Counted from the stretch's first letter, positions 48,971 through 57,512 are shown. The stretch: DNA of 64,000 bases from Amycolatopsis mediterranei (GCF_026017845.1 NZ_CP100416.1:8358221-8422220), one strand, 5' to 3'. Notes: generated by a model not told the origin, from the letters alone. Made by a program: numbers and translations.

Positions 48971-49249
48971 ATGAGTACACGCCAACGCACGGAAGCGATC
49001 GGCAAACCCACCTCGACTGGCAACGACCTGGCCGTGACCTGGCGCGGCAAGCGCTTCACCCTGCCTAGCCCGGAGAAGTTCCCGCTCGAAGCACTCGAGG
49101 CGGAGGAAGAGGGCAAGCACCTGACCGCGCTGAAACTCATCCTCTGGGCCGCCCAGTACGCGACCTGGCGCGGCCTGGCCGTCACGGCCGCCGACGCCGA
49201 GGACTTCTCGGCCGTGGTCATGAAGGAGCTGGGCCGGGGAAACCGGTAA
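48971..49249 (+). CDS. Phage tail assembly chaperone, short form
   Basis: This 92-residue protein begins MSTRQRTEAIGKPTSTGNDL, followed by a beta hairpin (AVTWRGKRFTLPSPEKFPLE) and helices (KLILWAAQYATWRGLAVTAA). This architecture is that of tail assembly chaperones (lambda gpG-like) of actinophages, which bind the tape-measure protein during tail assembly. AAGGAG lies about 12 bases before ATG 48971. The frame ends at TAA 49247-49249, directly after a slippery heptamer that allows the longer form. It is a remnant of a prophage tail module. Confidence 0.7.
   Translation: MSTRQRTEAIGKPTSTGNDLAVTWRGKRFTLPSPEKFPLEALEAEEEGKHLTALKLILWAAQYATWRGLAVTAADAEDFSAVVMKELGRGNR
49237..49243 (+). promoter_or_regulatory. 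Slippery heptamer GGGAAAC for -1 ribosomal frameshifting
   Basis: In the chaperone frame the codons read CGG GGA AAC CGG TAA, so the heptamer has exactly the X XXY YYZ register needed for a -1 shift. After the shift the ribosome reads GGG AAA CCG GTA ACG and enters an open frame of 124 codons. Lambda G-GT uses the close relative GGGAAAG. Confidence 0.75.
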
Positions 49250-49614
49250 CGGTCGCCCTGCTCCTGGCCGACGAGGCGACCGCCGAAGCCCTGGAAACGG
49301 ACCTGCTCCGATACGGGGTCGACCTGCTCGATCTCTACCGGGGCGGCCTGTCCTACCGGCGCGTGTGCGCGCTGATCACCCACCTGCCCGACGACGCCGC
49401 CGTCTGGCGCACGCTGAACCTACGCGGAGCCTGGACCCACGCTGACCTGCTCGTCTCAGGCACCGAACGGCGGATCACCGCCCTGTGGGCCACCGTCGCC
49501 GCAGCGCTGGGCCACGAGCTCACCGACGCGCAGCTCGCCGACCCGATCGAGGTCATCACGCCCCCACTCCGCTCGCCAGCCCGGCCCCGGCCGGCCCCGG
49601 CGAGCCGGAGCTGA
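49243..49614 (+). CDS. Tail assembly chaperone, C-terminal extension reached by -1 frameshift
   Basis: From the slip site the frame gives KPVTVALLLADEATAEALET, DLLDLYRGGLSYRRVCALIT, and HADLLVSGTERRITALWATV to a stop at 49612-49614. It has no start with a ribosome binding site of its own; the only early start codon is a GTG at 49363, in the middle of the coding-like stretch. The extension supplies the part equivalent to gpT of lambda. A tape-measure gene follows, as expected, but only after an inserted leftward gene. Confidence 0.65.
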   Translation, partial: PVTVALLLADEATAEALETDLLRYGVDLLDLYRGGLSYRRVCALITHLPDDAAVWRTLNLRGAWTHADLLVSGTERRITALWATVAAALGHELTDAQLADPIEVITPPLRSPARPRPAPASRS

Positions 49615-49658
49615 AGTCTTTGCGTGAGATTGCGCTATGGATGCGTGACCAGGACTGA

Positions 49659-50456
49659 TTACCGGACCAAATTTCCTCGTTCGGCGCGCAGATTCCAGGC
49701 AGTAATAATTGCGATTCCCACGAGGAGGGTGGTGGTCAGCAAGTCGCTATCTGGCGCAGTAAGCCGCAGGTCGAGAATCCCTTCTGCGCTTTCACGAAGT
49801 TGTTCATGGTCCGCCATAGCGAGTACTGCCCACGTTTGCCCATGCGCTACCCCGCTGCACTCATTCCAAATGATCTCCGCGACATCTTCGGGTACCTCGT
49901 CAATGGCGGACGCTGCTGCTCTGACAATCTCGCTAAACGTGGTCCTTTGCAAGATCTGTGCCTGCTTTTGCCCTGAGAAGCCCCGCTTAGACCCAATGTC
50001 GAGAAGAGTTTGTTTACGATCGGGCTCTAGTGAAAATCCTGGGTCAGCTAGCTTCATGGCCTTGGCGCGGTATGTCATATTCGTCCACTCCCAACGCAAA
50101 CGCCGGAGAATACGCTCATCTCTCGATGCAGGCTGAAGGAGCCAGGCGGCCGTTGACGCGTTCTCCAATGCGCCACGCAGAATGGTGAAAGTTGCCCGCG
50201 CCGGGATCACGCCAGCTCGACCCACGAGTGCACTCAAGGTCTGTATGTGATCAATCGCGCCGACGAGTGAGTTTGTAACGGCGTGTCCAATTTGGTAGGG
50301 ATCCGTCTCCTGGTTGTCGCGAAATAGGCTACTGCCACCTGACGGTGCGGGCCAAGGTTTCTGAGCAGACTGATGCAGGAATTCCATACCGTCGAACACT
50401 TTTTTGAGGCCAGCAAGGGTCTCCGGGGAAACACTTCCGTTTTGGCGAACTTCCAC
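49659..50456 (-). CDS. Hypothetical protein, AT-richer cargo gene inside the tail module
   Basis: 265 residues: VEVRQNGSVSPETLAGLKKV at the start; the core has RATFTILRGALENASTAAWL, then ERILRRLRWEWTNMTYRAKA and IIWNECSGVAHGQTWAVLAM. The same succession (an ARAxxE helix followed by AxWLL, an RRxxxxxxW helix, and SGxAHG) occurs in the protein at 56364-57299, so the two are distant relatives. Base composition is clearly lower in GC than its surroundings, and it is inserted against the phage genes between chaperone and tape measure, as phage morons or defence cargo genes often are. Function unknown. Confidence 0.65.
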   Translation of the reverse strand: MEVRQNGSVSPETLAGLKKVFDGMEFLHQSAQKPWPAPSGGSSLFRDNQETDPYQIGHAVTNSLVGAIDHIQTLSALVGRAGVIPARATFTILRGALENASTAAWLLQPASRDERILRRLRWEWTNMTYRAKAMKLADPGFSLEPDRKQTLLDIGSKRGFSGQKQAQILQRTTFSEIVRAAASAIDEVPEDVAEIIWNECSGVAHGQTWAVLAMADHEQLRESAEGILDLRLTAPDSDLLTTTLLVGIAIITAWNLRAERGNLVR

Positions 50457-50557
50457 CTTTGATCCTCTGATCTGCCGTTAGACCTCAATCCTACGGCGGT
50501 CTTAAGTCGGACATTCCGACTGGCGCTCCTACTCGGCTACGGAGGGGTGAGCGCCTG

Positions 50558-51780
50558 GTGACGACGGTCGGTCACGCCTACTTCAAGCTCCTGCCCAGCC
50601 TGCAAGGGCTCGGCCGCGAGATCCGCGACCAGGTCCGCCAGAACGAGCGCACAGCCCCGACGATCACGCTGTCGGCGCAGGTGCAGACGGCCCTGCTCAA
50701 GGAGCAGATCCGCGCCGCCGCTCGCGAAGGCAACGACAGCGACGTGCGGCTGCTGGCCAAGCTGGACGCCGTCCCGGCCGAGACCCGGCTCCAGCGGCTC
50801 GTGCGTGAGCTGTTGGGCAAGTCCGTCTCGATCAAGGCCGTGGCCGACAAGTCGATCGGCTCGACGGTGCGCGGCCTTGGCGAGCTGGACGACGGCCTGA
50901 ACCGCACCACCGTGGGGGTTCACTCGCATGACGCTGTCCGTCGGCGCGGCAGTGCTGAAGTACGGCGCGATGGCCGCCGCGGGCCAGGCCGTGACCGTGC
51001 TCGGCGGCATCGGGTCGGCGGCGGCCACCGCCTCCGGCGCCCTGCTGGTCGTCCCTGCGGCCGGCCTTGCCGCAGCGGCGGCGATCGCCACGCTCAAGCT
51101 CGGCGTCTCCGGGTTCGCCGATGCGCTCAAGGAGAGCGACCCGGCCAAATACACGCAGGCCATCGCCGAGTTTCCGCCCGCGATGGCCGCCGCTGCGAAC
51201 GCGGTCCGCGCGCCGCGTCCGGACCTGACCGGGCTACGGCAGGACGTCCAGCAGCGTCTGTTCGCTGGCCTCACAGCGGAGATCACCGGCCGGGCTGGGA
51301 CGTACCTACCGCTACTCCGTACCGAAACTGAACTGGGCGGCATCACGGACGGGCTCAACGCCGGAGCGGGCGGCCTGGCCGCGTTCGCCCGCGAAGGCCG
51401 CACCGTCGACGACGTCCGCTCGATCTTGGACAGCACCGGCGCGTCCGTGCGGCTGGCCTCCGCCGGGGTGCAGCCGTTCCTGCAGGCACTGCTGGACGTG
51501 GCGGCGGTCGGCGCGGAGTTCCTGCCTGGGTTCGCCTCCGGGCTGGCCGACGGTGCCCAGCGCTTCGCGGACTTCATCGCCACCGCGCGCCAGACCGGGC
51601 AACTGCGCGAATGGATTTCGGCCGGGCTCTCCGCCGTCGGTGACCTGGTCACGATCCGCGCAACCCTCGGCCAGATCGTGTTCGCGGTGTTCTCCTCCGC
51701 CAGCACCGGCGGCGACGGCCTGCTGTCCACGCTGGTCGCGATCACAGGGCAGATCGCCGCGTTCGTCCCAGTCCGCGCAA
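50558..51780 (+). pseudogene. Phage tape-measure protein gene, frameshifted and truncated
   Basis: The GTG at 50558, after GGAGGGG, opens MTTVGHAYFKLLPSLQGLGR, typical of actinophage tape-measure N-termini. Frame 2 is good up to DGLNRTTVG (about 50915); the coding frame then continues as frame 0, MTLSVGAAVLKYGAMAAAGQ, with long Ala/Gly hydrophobic helices. Removing one G from the run 50914-50918 restores one frame (TTVGFTRMTLSV). The tape-measure part ends near 51780 after about 400 residues, far shorter than usual, where a dioxygenase fragment takes over in frame. It no longer encodes a working tail ruler. Confidence 0.7.
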
Positions 51781-52235
51781 GCGCCCACAGCCGCCTCCAG
51801 CACGCGGCGTTCTTCTACGGCGTCCAGCAGCACAACATCGACGCGGCGGAGATGTTCCGCGAGCACGACATCACGATCGAGGCGGGCCCGGACCGCCACG
51901 GCATCACGCAGGGCGCATTCCTGTACGTCTTCGAGCCGGGCGGCAACCGCATCGAGCTGTTCGGCGAGCCTGGCATCCTGCAACTCGAGCCGGACTACGA
52001 GACCCGCACGTGGCAGATGTCCGACATCGACACCGGCCTGGCGATCGGCGGCGCGAAGCTGCCGTGGGAGACGTACTTCAGCTACGGCACCCCGCCGACC
52101 AAGCCGTTGTCCGAGCACCTCGCCGAGGTACCCGGGCCGCCGGCGCCGCCGTCCGCCGAGTCGGCGGCTGCGGCCGAGGTCGTTCCCGATGGGATCGAGC
52201 ACTCCCGCGGCGTCGCCAACGCGCCCGTGGGCTGA
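51780..52235 (+). pseudogene. 3' fragment of a catechol 2,3-dioxygenase-type gene, fused in frame to the tape-measure remnant
   Basis: Starting at RLQHAAFFYGVQQHNIDAAE the frame matches the C-terminal part of extradiol dioxygenases: HDITIEAGPDRHGITQGAFL, YVFEPGGNRIELFGEPGILQ, with the metal-binding Glu in RIELFG, and PWETYFSYGTPP. The N-terminal domain and the first metal ligand are absent, so the enzyme cannot be active. The reading frame is shared with the tape-measure segment before it. Confidence 0.75.
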
Positions 52236-52331
52236 GCGAGCCGGCCGGGGGCAGGGCACTGCTCCCGGCCGGACGCTCAGCGGGCAGCGGCGTACTGCCG
52301 GCGCCTTCCCGGCGAAGAGACTCCACCTGGC

Positions 52332-52583
52332 TCACCAGAACTGAGCCGCCACGGCGAGGAAGAACAGCAGCGCAGCCAGCAAGTGCGCGGCCTCGATCAC
52401 CAGCCCCCGCAAGGCGTGAAGCACCCGTCGCGCGGTCTCGATTCGTTCCAGCACACTCCGGCTCCACTCGTCGGCTCCCCAGTGTGCGTCCACCTCGCGC
52501 ACCTTCTCCGGGAACACGACCTCAGGGTCGGCTTGCGGCTCATCCACGCTGCCGTTCACCGTGTCCGTTTCGTCGTCGTTCAT
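52332..52583 (-). CDS. Small tail-anchored membrane protein
   Basis: 83 residues: an acidic N-terminus (MNDDETDTVNGSVDEPQADP), a helical middle (EWSRSVLERIETARRVLHAL) and a C-terminal membrane helix (IEAAHLLAALLFFLAVAAQF). ATG 52583 is divergent from the gene at 52618, with an inverted repeat between. Role unknown. Confidence 0.5.
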   Translation of the reverse strand: MNDDETDTVNGSVDEPQADPEVVFPEKVREVDAHWGADEWSRSVLERIETARRVLHALRGLVIEAAHLLAALLFFLAVAAQFW

Positions 52584-52590
52584 GCCCTCG

Positions 52591-52609
52591 ACTATCCTGA
52601 TCGTGATAG
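52591..52609. promoter_or_regulatory. Imperfect inverted repeat in a 34-bp divergent promoter
   Basis: CTATC and GATAG arms surround a GATC-centred core (CTATCCTGATCGTGATAG). Placed between two divergent start codons only 34 bp apart, it could be an operator for both genes. Confidence 0.4.
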
Positions 52610-52617
52610 CCTTGCCT

Positions 52618-53919
52618 ATGGCGATCAAGCGGGCGCTGGGCAGCATCGACGCCGCCGCGCTGGCCAAGCTCGAAGACGCGCTGGGAAAACCGATCACCAA
52701 CGACTTGTTGTTCGCGCACCTCCGCGACGGCGGCTGGCTTGACGACATCACCCAGGCCGGCGAGGCCGGAGTGGCGGACGCCGTGGCCGAAGTCGAGAAG
52801 ATCCGGGCCATGGCGGCAGAGCCTCGATCGGAACGGGCCCGCGGAGTCCTTCCAGCAGAGGGACGACCGGAAGTTGACCAGCAGACTCGGGCCGCCGACG
52901 TCGGACCGCGGTTGAACGCCTTCCAGACGGCGCTGACCAGGCTCGTCGCGGACGAGGCCGACGAGGACCCGCGCATCGGTGATTTCCGGAAGAAGTATCT
53001 GCCGCACGGCAACACCTTGCTACCCAATGAGATTCACGATTGGGTCCGTGAGCACGTCACCACCCAGCCGACCGACACGGTTCTCGTAACCCTCCCGGTG
53101 CCCCGAGGATGGAAGCGCCACGAGCCGATCCCGGCTCCCTCGAGTCACTTTCCGGTAAGCCACAACTTTCCGGTGGTGGAGTACCTCGGGCCCAAGTTGC
53201 AGCGTGAAATCGAGGATGGCAGCGCCGGCGACCAGCGAAACGATCACCCCCGTCCACATCCGGATCCCGACGACGGGCCTCTCGCCTTCGGCTTGTTCTT
53301 CGAACCTGCCGCACCCGGAGGTGTTCTCTTCAAATTACGCGAGTTGGCCCGAAGTATCGGACGGATCCATGGCTGGACAGAGAGCCAGGCCGCAACGTTC
53401 GTGCTGACCGGACTCTCCCCGCTCATCAGCATGATCCGAGTGACGCATCTTGATCCCCCCATACACAACAACGAGTTCTGTCCCTGGGGCGAGCGTATTC
53501 GGCTGGACGTTCACCCTGCAGCGGCGGCTGAAGACGTCGCTGCCGCCTACGTCGCGGCGCGTGCCGATCTCGAGATCGCCGAGACCTACGGGCACAGTCG
53601 TGTCAAAGGGCCGTCGACACGCAATCTCCTGCTCGCCGCGTTCGTGGCCGGCCGCACCGGAACGTGGCAGCAGAAGATGGACTCGTGGAACGAGGAGTAC
53701 CCGGAATACGCGACCAGCCGGCTGAGCAACTTCAAGCGCGATGCCAAAGACACTCGGTTGCGAGTGCTCAATCCCGGCCGCCAACCAGCGACCGAGAAAG
53801 CTGACCCGCCACCCAGTTATGCGCAGCAGTCACCGATCTCCCCAGACAGCCTCGAGCATGGTGATCGTGTCGCAGGTCTGCGGCACGTCGTGGACCCGGA
53901 TGATGTCGACCCCGGCTGA
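52618..53919 (+). CDS. Hypothetical protein whose 3' end runs into the folP fragment
   Basis: 433 residues: MAIKRALGSIDAAALAKLED at the start, then ADEADEDPRIGDFRKKYLPH and a charged middle, and a C-terminal domain with LARSIGRIHGWTESQAATFV, followed by VHPAAAAEDVAAAYVAARAD. Good codon bias. The last 30 or so residues (from about 53830) are read antisense through the folP remnant, so the natural C-terminus may have been replaced by the junction. Family not recognised. Confidence 0.55.
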   Translation: MAIKRALGSIDAAALAKLEDALGKPITNDLLFAHLRDGGWLDDITQAGEAGVADAVAEVEKIRAMAAEPRSERARGVLPAEGRPEVDQQTRAADVGPRLNAFQTALTRLVADEADEDPRIGDFRKKYLPHGNTLLPNEIHDWVREHVTTQPTDTVLVTLPVPRGWKRHEPIPAPSSHFPVSHNFPVVEYLGPKLQREIEDGSAGDQRNDHPRPHPDPDDGPLAFGLFFEPAAPGGVLFKLRELARSIGRIHGWTESQAATFVLTGLSPLISMIRVTHLDPPIHNNEFCPWGERIRLDVHPAAAAEDVAAAYVAARADLEIAETYGHSRVKGPSTRNLLLAAFVAGRTGTWQQKMDSWNEEYPEYATSRLSNFKRDAKDTRLRVLNPGRQPATEKADPPPSYAQQSPISPDSLEHGDRVAGLRHVVDPDDVDPG

Positions 53920-54185
53920 CCACGCCGGGGCGATCAGCGCCAGCGAGCCCGGCAGCCGGTCCTCGACGTCGCGGCCGGTGACCGCGCCGATGAACGACTT
54001 GCGGCTTACGCCCAGCAGGACCGGGATGCCGAGGTCGCACATCGCCGGCATGCGGCGCAGCAGGCGCACGTTGTCCTCGACCGTCTTGCCGAAGCCGATG
54101 CCCGGGTCGATCCACACCTCGGCGATGCCGCCGGTCTTCGCCGCGGCCGCGATGTCCAGCAGTACGTCGCCGAAGCACTGTTCCG
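53830..54185 (-). pseudogene. folP: 3' fragment of dihydropteroate synthase gene (folP)
   Basis: The minus strand codes DVLLDIAAAAKTGGIAEVWI, DPGIGFGKTVEDNVRLLRRM, then LGIPVLLGVSRKSFIGAVTG and GVDIIRVHDVPQTCDTITML to TGA 53830. These are the C-terminal strands of folate dihydropteroate synthase, including the DPGIGFGKT and SRKSFIG motifs. Everything N-terminal of about residue 150 is gone; at about 54185 the sequence changes into a metE fragment on the other strand. Not functional as an enzyme. Confidence 0.8.
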
Positions 54186-54507
54186 CCGCTGCAACGGTTT
54201 CGACCGCTTCCTCCTCGAGTACGACGACGAGCGGTCGGGCACCTTCGAGCCGCTCGCGGCGGCACCGCCGGACCGGACGGTGGTGCTCGGGCTGGTGTCG
54301 ACGAAGACAACCCGCGTCGAGTCGGTCGACGAGATCATCGGCCGGCTGAAGGACGCGACCGCCCACATCCCGGCCGAGCAGCTGGCGCTGTCGACGCAGT
54401 GCGGCTTCGCATCGATGGTGGACGCCCACCCCGACCTCACCGAGGACGTGCAGGCCGCGAAGCTGGACCTGGTCGCTGAAGCCGCCACGGCGTTCTGGAA
54501 GGCCTGA
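54181..54507 (+). pseudogene. 3' fragment of a MetE-like methionine synthase gene
   Basis: From about 54199 the plus strand codes FDRFLLEYDDERSGTFEPLA, TVVLGLVSTKTTRVESVDEI, then QLALSTQCGFASMVDAHPDL and ends AATAFWKA. These are the C-terminal motifs of the UroD/MetE fold (LALSPQCGFAS and VVLGLVTTK in relatives), holding the final zinc-ligand Cys in QCGFA. The rest of the gene is absent. It abuts the oppositely oriented folP fragment. Confidence 0.75.
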
Positions 54508-54539
54508 ACCACCTTTGTCGCGCTCAGCTCGGCTGCCGG

Positions 54540-55271
54540 TCAGTGAGGTTTACCCGGAGGTGCGGTACAGCGCACCTTCGGGCTGCCCCACGCGTTGTTC
54601 GCATCCTGACTCGCCTTGGTGTCGAACAAGGTCAGCCGGCTCACCCCGGCGATATCCACGACGAGCTGCTGTGGCTGGTCCTGCAAGGTCGCGTCCGCGC
54701 CGGCGATCTCCGCAGCCTCGGCCTGGACGCTGAAGTGGCCTGTGCCGCCCTTTCCCGACGAAGCCGCGTCCTTGCCGACCCACACCGAAAGCTGGTCACA
54801 AGCCCCCGCGGTCAGCCAGGTGCGCCGATCGTTCGGGTCCGACGCCGAAGACTGGTAATAGCCCTTGATGCTGTTCGGGAACGACGTGTTGCCGATCGTG
54901 ATCGACGAGACCGAGCTGTGGCCGTTGCCGAACGAGACAGCTTCGTAGGCGGTCAGGTCGTACCAGGCGGGCCCCGAACGCCTTGCCTGCGACACCGGCG
55001 TCGTCTCCGGCTGACGCTCCGCTGTTCCCGCGGCGACGGGCTTGGTCGGCATCGCGGGCTCGTCGGGCTGCGCCGAGGAGACACCACTGCTCGAGGCGAC
55101 CGCCGTGCCGGGAGCCGTCGGGCTGGCCGCCGGCGCTTCCGCGTCGGCACTGCTGCCGCCGAAGATGTGGTCACCGAGGTCGAAGACACCGTTCAGGAAA
55201 GCAACGAGGCCGGCGATGATGCCGCCGGCCACGAAGTACCACTTCTTGTTTCCGTTGCCCGAGTTCGTCAC
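54540..55271 (-). CDS. Membrane-anchored NPCBM-domain protein
   Basis: 243 residues from GTG 55271: a short basic start, a membrane helix (YFVAGGIIAGLVAFLNGVFD, about 11-30), a Ser/Pro/Ala-rich linker (about 40-105) and a C-terminal NPCBM-like beta-sandwich with FGNGHSSVSSITIGNTSFPN, RRTWLTAGACDQLSVWVGKD and a last strand near NNAWGSPKVRCTAP. NPCBM domains bind carbohydrates on the cell surface. It is the only intact-looking gene in a stretch of gene fragments. No convincing ribosome binding site precedes the start. Confidence 0.65.
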   Translation of the reverse strand: MTNSGNGNKKWYFVAGGIIAGLVAFLNGVFDLGDHIFGGSSADAEAPAASPTAPGTAVASSSGVSSAQPDEPAMPTKPVAAGTAERQPETTPVSQARRSGPAWYDLTAYEAVSFGNGHSSVSSITIGNTSFPNSIKGYYQSSASDPNDRRTWLTAGACDQLSVWVGKDAASSGKGGTGHFSVQAEAAEIAGADATLQDQPQQLVVDIAGVSRLTLFDTKASQDANNAWGSPKVRCTAPPGKPH

Positions 55272-55318
55272 GCACCACAGTCGGTGGCGCACCGTGGATC
55301 GTTACGGTGTGTGCGGGA

Positions 55319-55495
55319 TCAACTCGAGTCCACCTTGCCTTCGCGATAGCACCGCGGGCTGATCGCGTACCGGTCACGGAACGGTCGGCTGAAGTGGGAC
55401 GCGCGCGGCAACCTGACAGCCCGCGCCGATCTCCTGGATGGAACTCGCGCCCCCGGTGTCGAGCAGTTCCCGGGCGCGTTGGAGCGCGGCTGGTC
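55319..55495 (-). pseudogene. 3' fragment of an AraC-family regulator gene, frameshifted
   Basis: One minus-strand frame codes ALQRARELLDTGGASSIQEI then GAGC, the first helix-turn-helix of AraC regulators. A second frame carries LPRASHFSRPFRDRYAISPR and CYREGKVDSS to the stop at 55319, the standard AraC C-terminus. A frameshift separates the two, and no sensor domain is present. Confidence 0.7.
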
Positions 55496-55559
55496 GGGGT
55501 GGAACTGGTCACGGGGCTCTCCTTCGCGAGTCCGCGTGGACCCCGAGGGAGCGCACGGC

Positions 55560-56000
55560 AAAAGCCGCTGTAGGTGCTCGACAGCCGGATCAGGCTGTTG
55601 GCCGCCAGCTGTTCCATGATGTGGGCAGTCCAGCCGGTGATGCGCGCAGCCACGAAGATTGGGGTGTCGAAGCCCATCAGGTGATACGCCGGGCCGGCCG
55701 GATAGTCGAGGTTCAGGTGCAGGCCCTTCTCCGCGTACATCGCCCGGGCGAGGGCCTCGTGGAGGTCCAGCGGCTCATGGCCGTCGCGGAGCTCGGCGAC
55801 CTCCTGCAGGGCGTGCCGCATCGTCGGGAGCCGGGAATCGCCCTTCTTGTAGACGCGGTGACCGAAACCCATGATCTTGCGCTTCTCGGCGAGCGCTTTC
55901 CGCGGCTAGGCTTCGGCGTTGCCCACGGAACCGATCTCCTCGAACATTGCCATCACAGCCTCGTTCGCGCCGCCGTGCAGCGGGCGTGCTCGGAGGCGTG
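55560..56000 (-). pseudogene. prpC: Fragment of a citrate/2-methylcitrate synthase gene with an internal stop
   Basis: The minus strand codes RPLHGGANEAVMAMFEEIGS, then a TAG (55908-55906) where relatives have Trp, then KALAEKRKIMGFGHRVYKKG, LDYPAGPAYHLMGFDTPIFV and AHIMEQLAANSLIRLSSTYS. Both catalytic His segments (PLHGGANE and GFGHRVY) are recognisable. The YPAGPAYHLMGF signature favours 2-methylcitrate synthase. The N-terminal half and the natural end are missing. Confidence 0.8.
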
Positions 56001-56062
56001 ATCCGGAGGATCGACACTGCGGTGGCGGAATTCTCGCTGTCCGAGCAGATCCGCTGAGGCAA

Positions 56063-56288
56063 AGTGGCTTCCGCGGTCAACGGGGCCTCCCGGATGCTCA
56101 TCGCCGCCCAGCCCGCGGGCGCGCCGCGGATCCGGGCGGTCACCTCGGCACTGCTCTCCGAGCCACCGCTGGCCGGGAGCGGCGTAACCGTGGATGGACA
56201 GTTCCGGCGCCGTAGCTGCTGCCTGATCTACCGAGCCTCGCCCGAGCGCAACAGCCCAATCTGCGGAGACTGCGTGCTCACCCCCTGA
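56063..56288 (+). pseudogene. 3' fragment of a FhuF-like ferric-siderophore reductase gene
   Basis: The plus strand codes ASAVNGASRMLIAAQPAGAP, AVTSALLSEPPLAGSG, and FRRRSCCLIYRASPERNSPI followed by CGDCVLTP and a stop. The CC...CxxC ending is the [2Fe-2S] site of FhuF-type siderophore reductases. The N-terminal part is missing. Confidence 0.7.
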
Positions 56289-56363
56289 CTAGCCCTTACT
56301 GGCGCGGGATCCGTGCACCGTTGCCGGTGGGGGCGGACGTCTGGCGAATGGCGGCCAGCGTCG

Positions 56364-57299
56364 TCAACCAGCAGGGTCGCCCCATCCCTCCGGGCGGTCA
56401 GCAGCCAAACGCGCCAGAACTTCGGGGTCGGCATCCTCAGACAACGTGGTGTGTTCCAGAAGCCACCGTGACGCCGGACCCATGAGAGCGGCCGGATCAG
56501 CTCCGGCGAACACCAGGTACTTGAGCGCCGCGTATTGCGACATGGCGTTGGCAGCTTCGATGACTTCCACCATGGCCGCGGAATCCGGCAACGTCAGTGC
56601 TCGGAAATGACCTGGCTCGAATTCAACTCCAACAACCGTTCGCTGCAATTCCAGGTTCGGCCAATACTTCCCGTGAGCAGCGCCGCTCGCCGCACGCCAC
56701 AGCCGTTCGATGTCGGCCGCGTTCAACGCAAGATCGACCGGCAGACAAGCGTGTTTCAGGACATCGAGGTATCCGTTGGGCGGCGCCAGCTCGTCCTCGG
56801 TGTACCTCGAAGCGACACGCGCGAGCAGGTCCGCATCTCGCTGACGGCAGCGTTCCTTGTGCGCGGCATCAGCCGCGCTCTTGCGGTGCTCGGCGATATC
56901 CCAGCGGATCAAGCACAGGTGACGCCGGACGCATTCAACGGGTCCTTCGGCACTCAAGAGCCATACGGCCTGCGCCGCGCTCTCCAAGGCGGCACGTGCG
57001 AGGGTGAACGTCGGCCTGAGGCTGAAGTTGACGACTTGCTCGTCGTGGAATTTGAAGGGAGCGACGTGGTCTGCCCACATGAGGAGATGCTCGTAGGCCG
57101 CCTCGATGTAATGCTTCGCACGAACTGAAACCTTCTCAAACGGGTAAAACTCGTCGACCGTCCGGAGGTTCGATCCCGCTTCGGGATCACCACACGAGCG
57201 GACCATGTGCCACATGATCCGACTCCCCTGAGCGACCTGCACGAATGCCCGGCTGTGATCGGCCGGCACCGGCTCACCGATTTCCACGAATTCGATCAT
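56364..57299 (-). CDS. Hypothetical protein related to the protein encoded at 49659-50456
   Basis: 311 residues: MIEFVEIGEPVPADHSRAFV at the start; helical core with RPTFTLARAALESAAQAVWL, then ECVRRHLCLIRWDIAEHRKS, and RLWRAASGAAHGKYWPNLEL. These three blocks line up in order with the AT-richer cargo gene in the tail module, though overall identity is low. No catalytic motif is evident. It could be a sensor or toxin of a family associated with mobile DNA. The 212-bp gap on its 5' side up to 57512 shows no gene. Confidence 0.6.
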   Translation of the reverse strand: MIEFVEIGEPVPADHSRAFVQVAQGSRIMWHMVRSCGDPEAGSNLRTVDEFYPFEKVSVRAKHYIEAAYEHLLMWADHVAPFKFHDEQVVNFSLRPTFTLARAALESAAQAVWLLSAEGPVECVRRHLCLIRWDIAEHRKSAADAAHKERCRQRDADLLARVASRYTEDELAPPNGYLDVLKHACLPVDLALNAADIERLWRAASGAAHGKYWPNLELQRTVVGVEFEPGHFRALTLPDSAAMVEVIEAANAMSQYAALKYLVFAGADPAALMGPASRWLLEHTTLSEDADPEVLARLAADRPEGWGDPAG

Positions 57300-57512
57300 A
57301 GGCCTGGGGACCTTCTCCGTCTCGACGACGCGCCCCCTGCAGGGCGCGGAGAAGCCTCGACGGCCAAGTCATCCGCATGCGCGCCGGCTGGACCTCACCT
57401 GGCGAAGTGCATTGGCGCGGCAGCACCAACATCAACAGTACGAGCCACCTCTCCCTGCTCGAAGGCCCGAGGGCGACCGTGCGCGTACACCGCCCGAATT
57501 CCGGTCGAGTTG

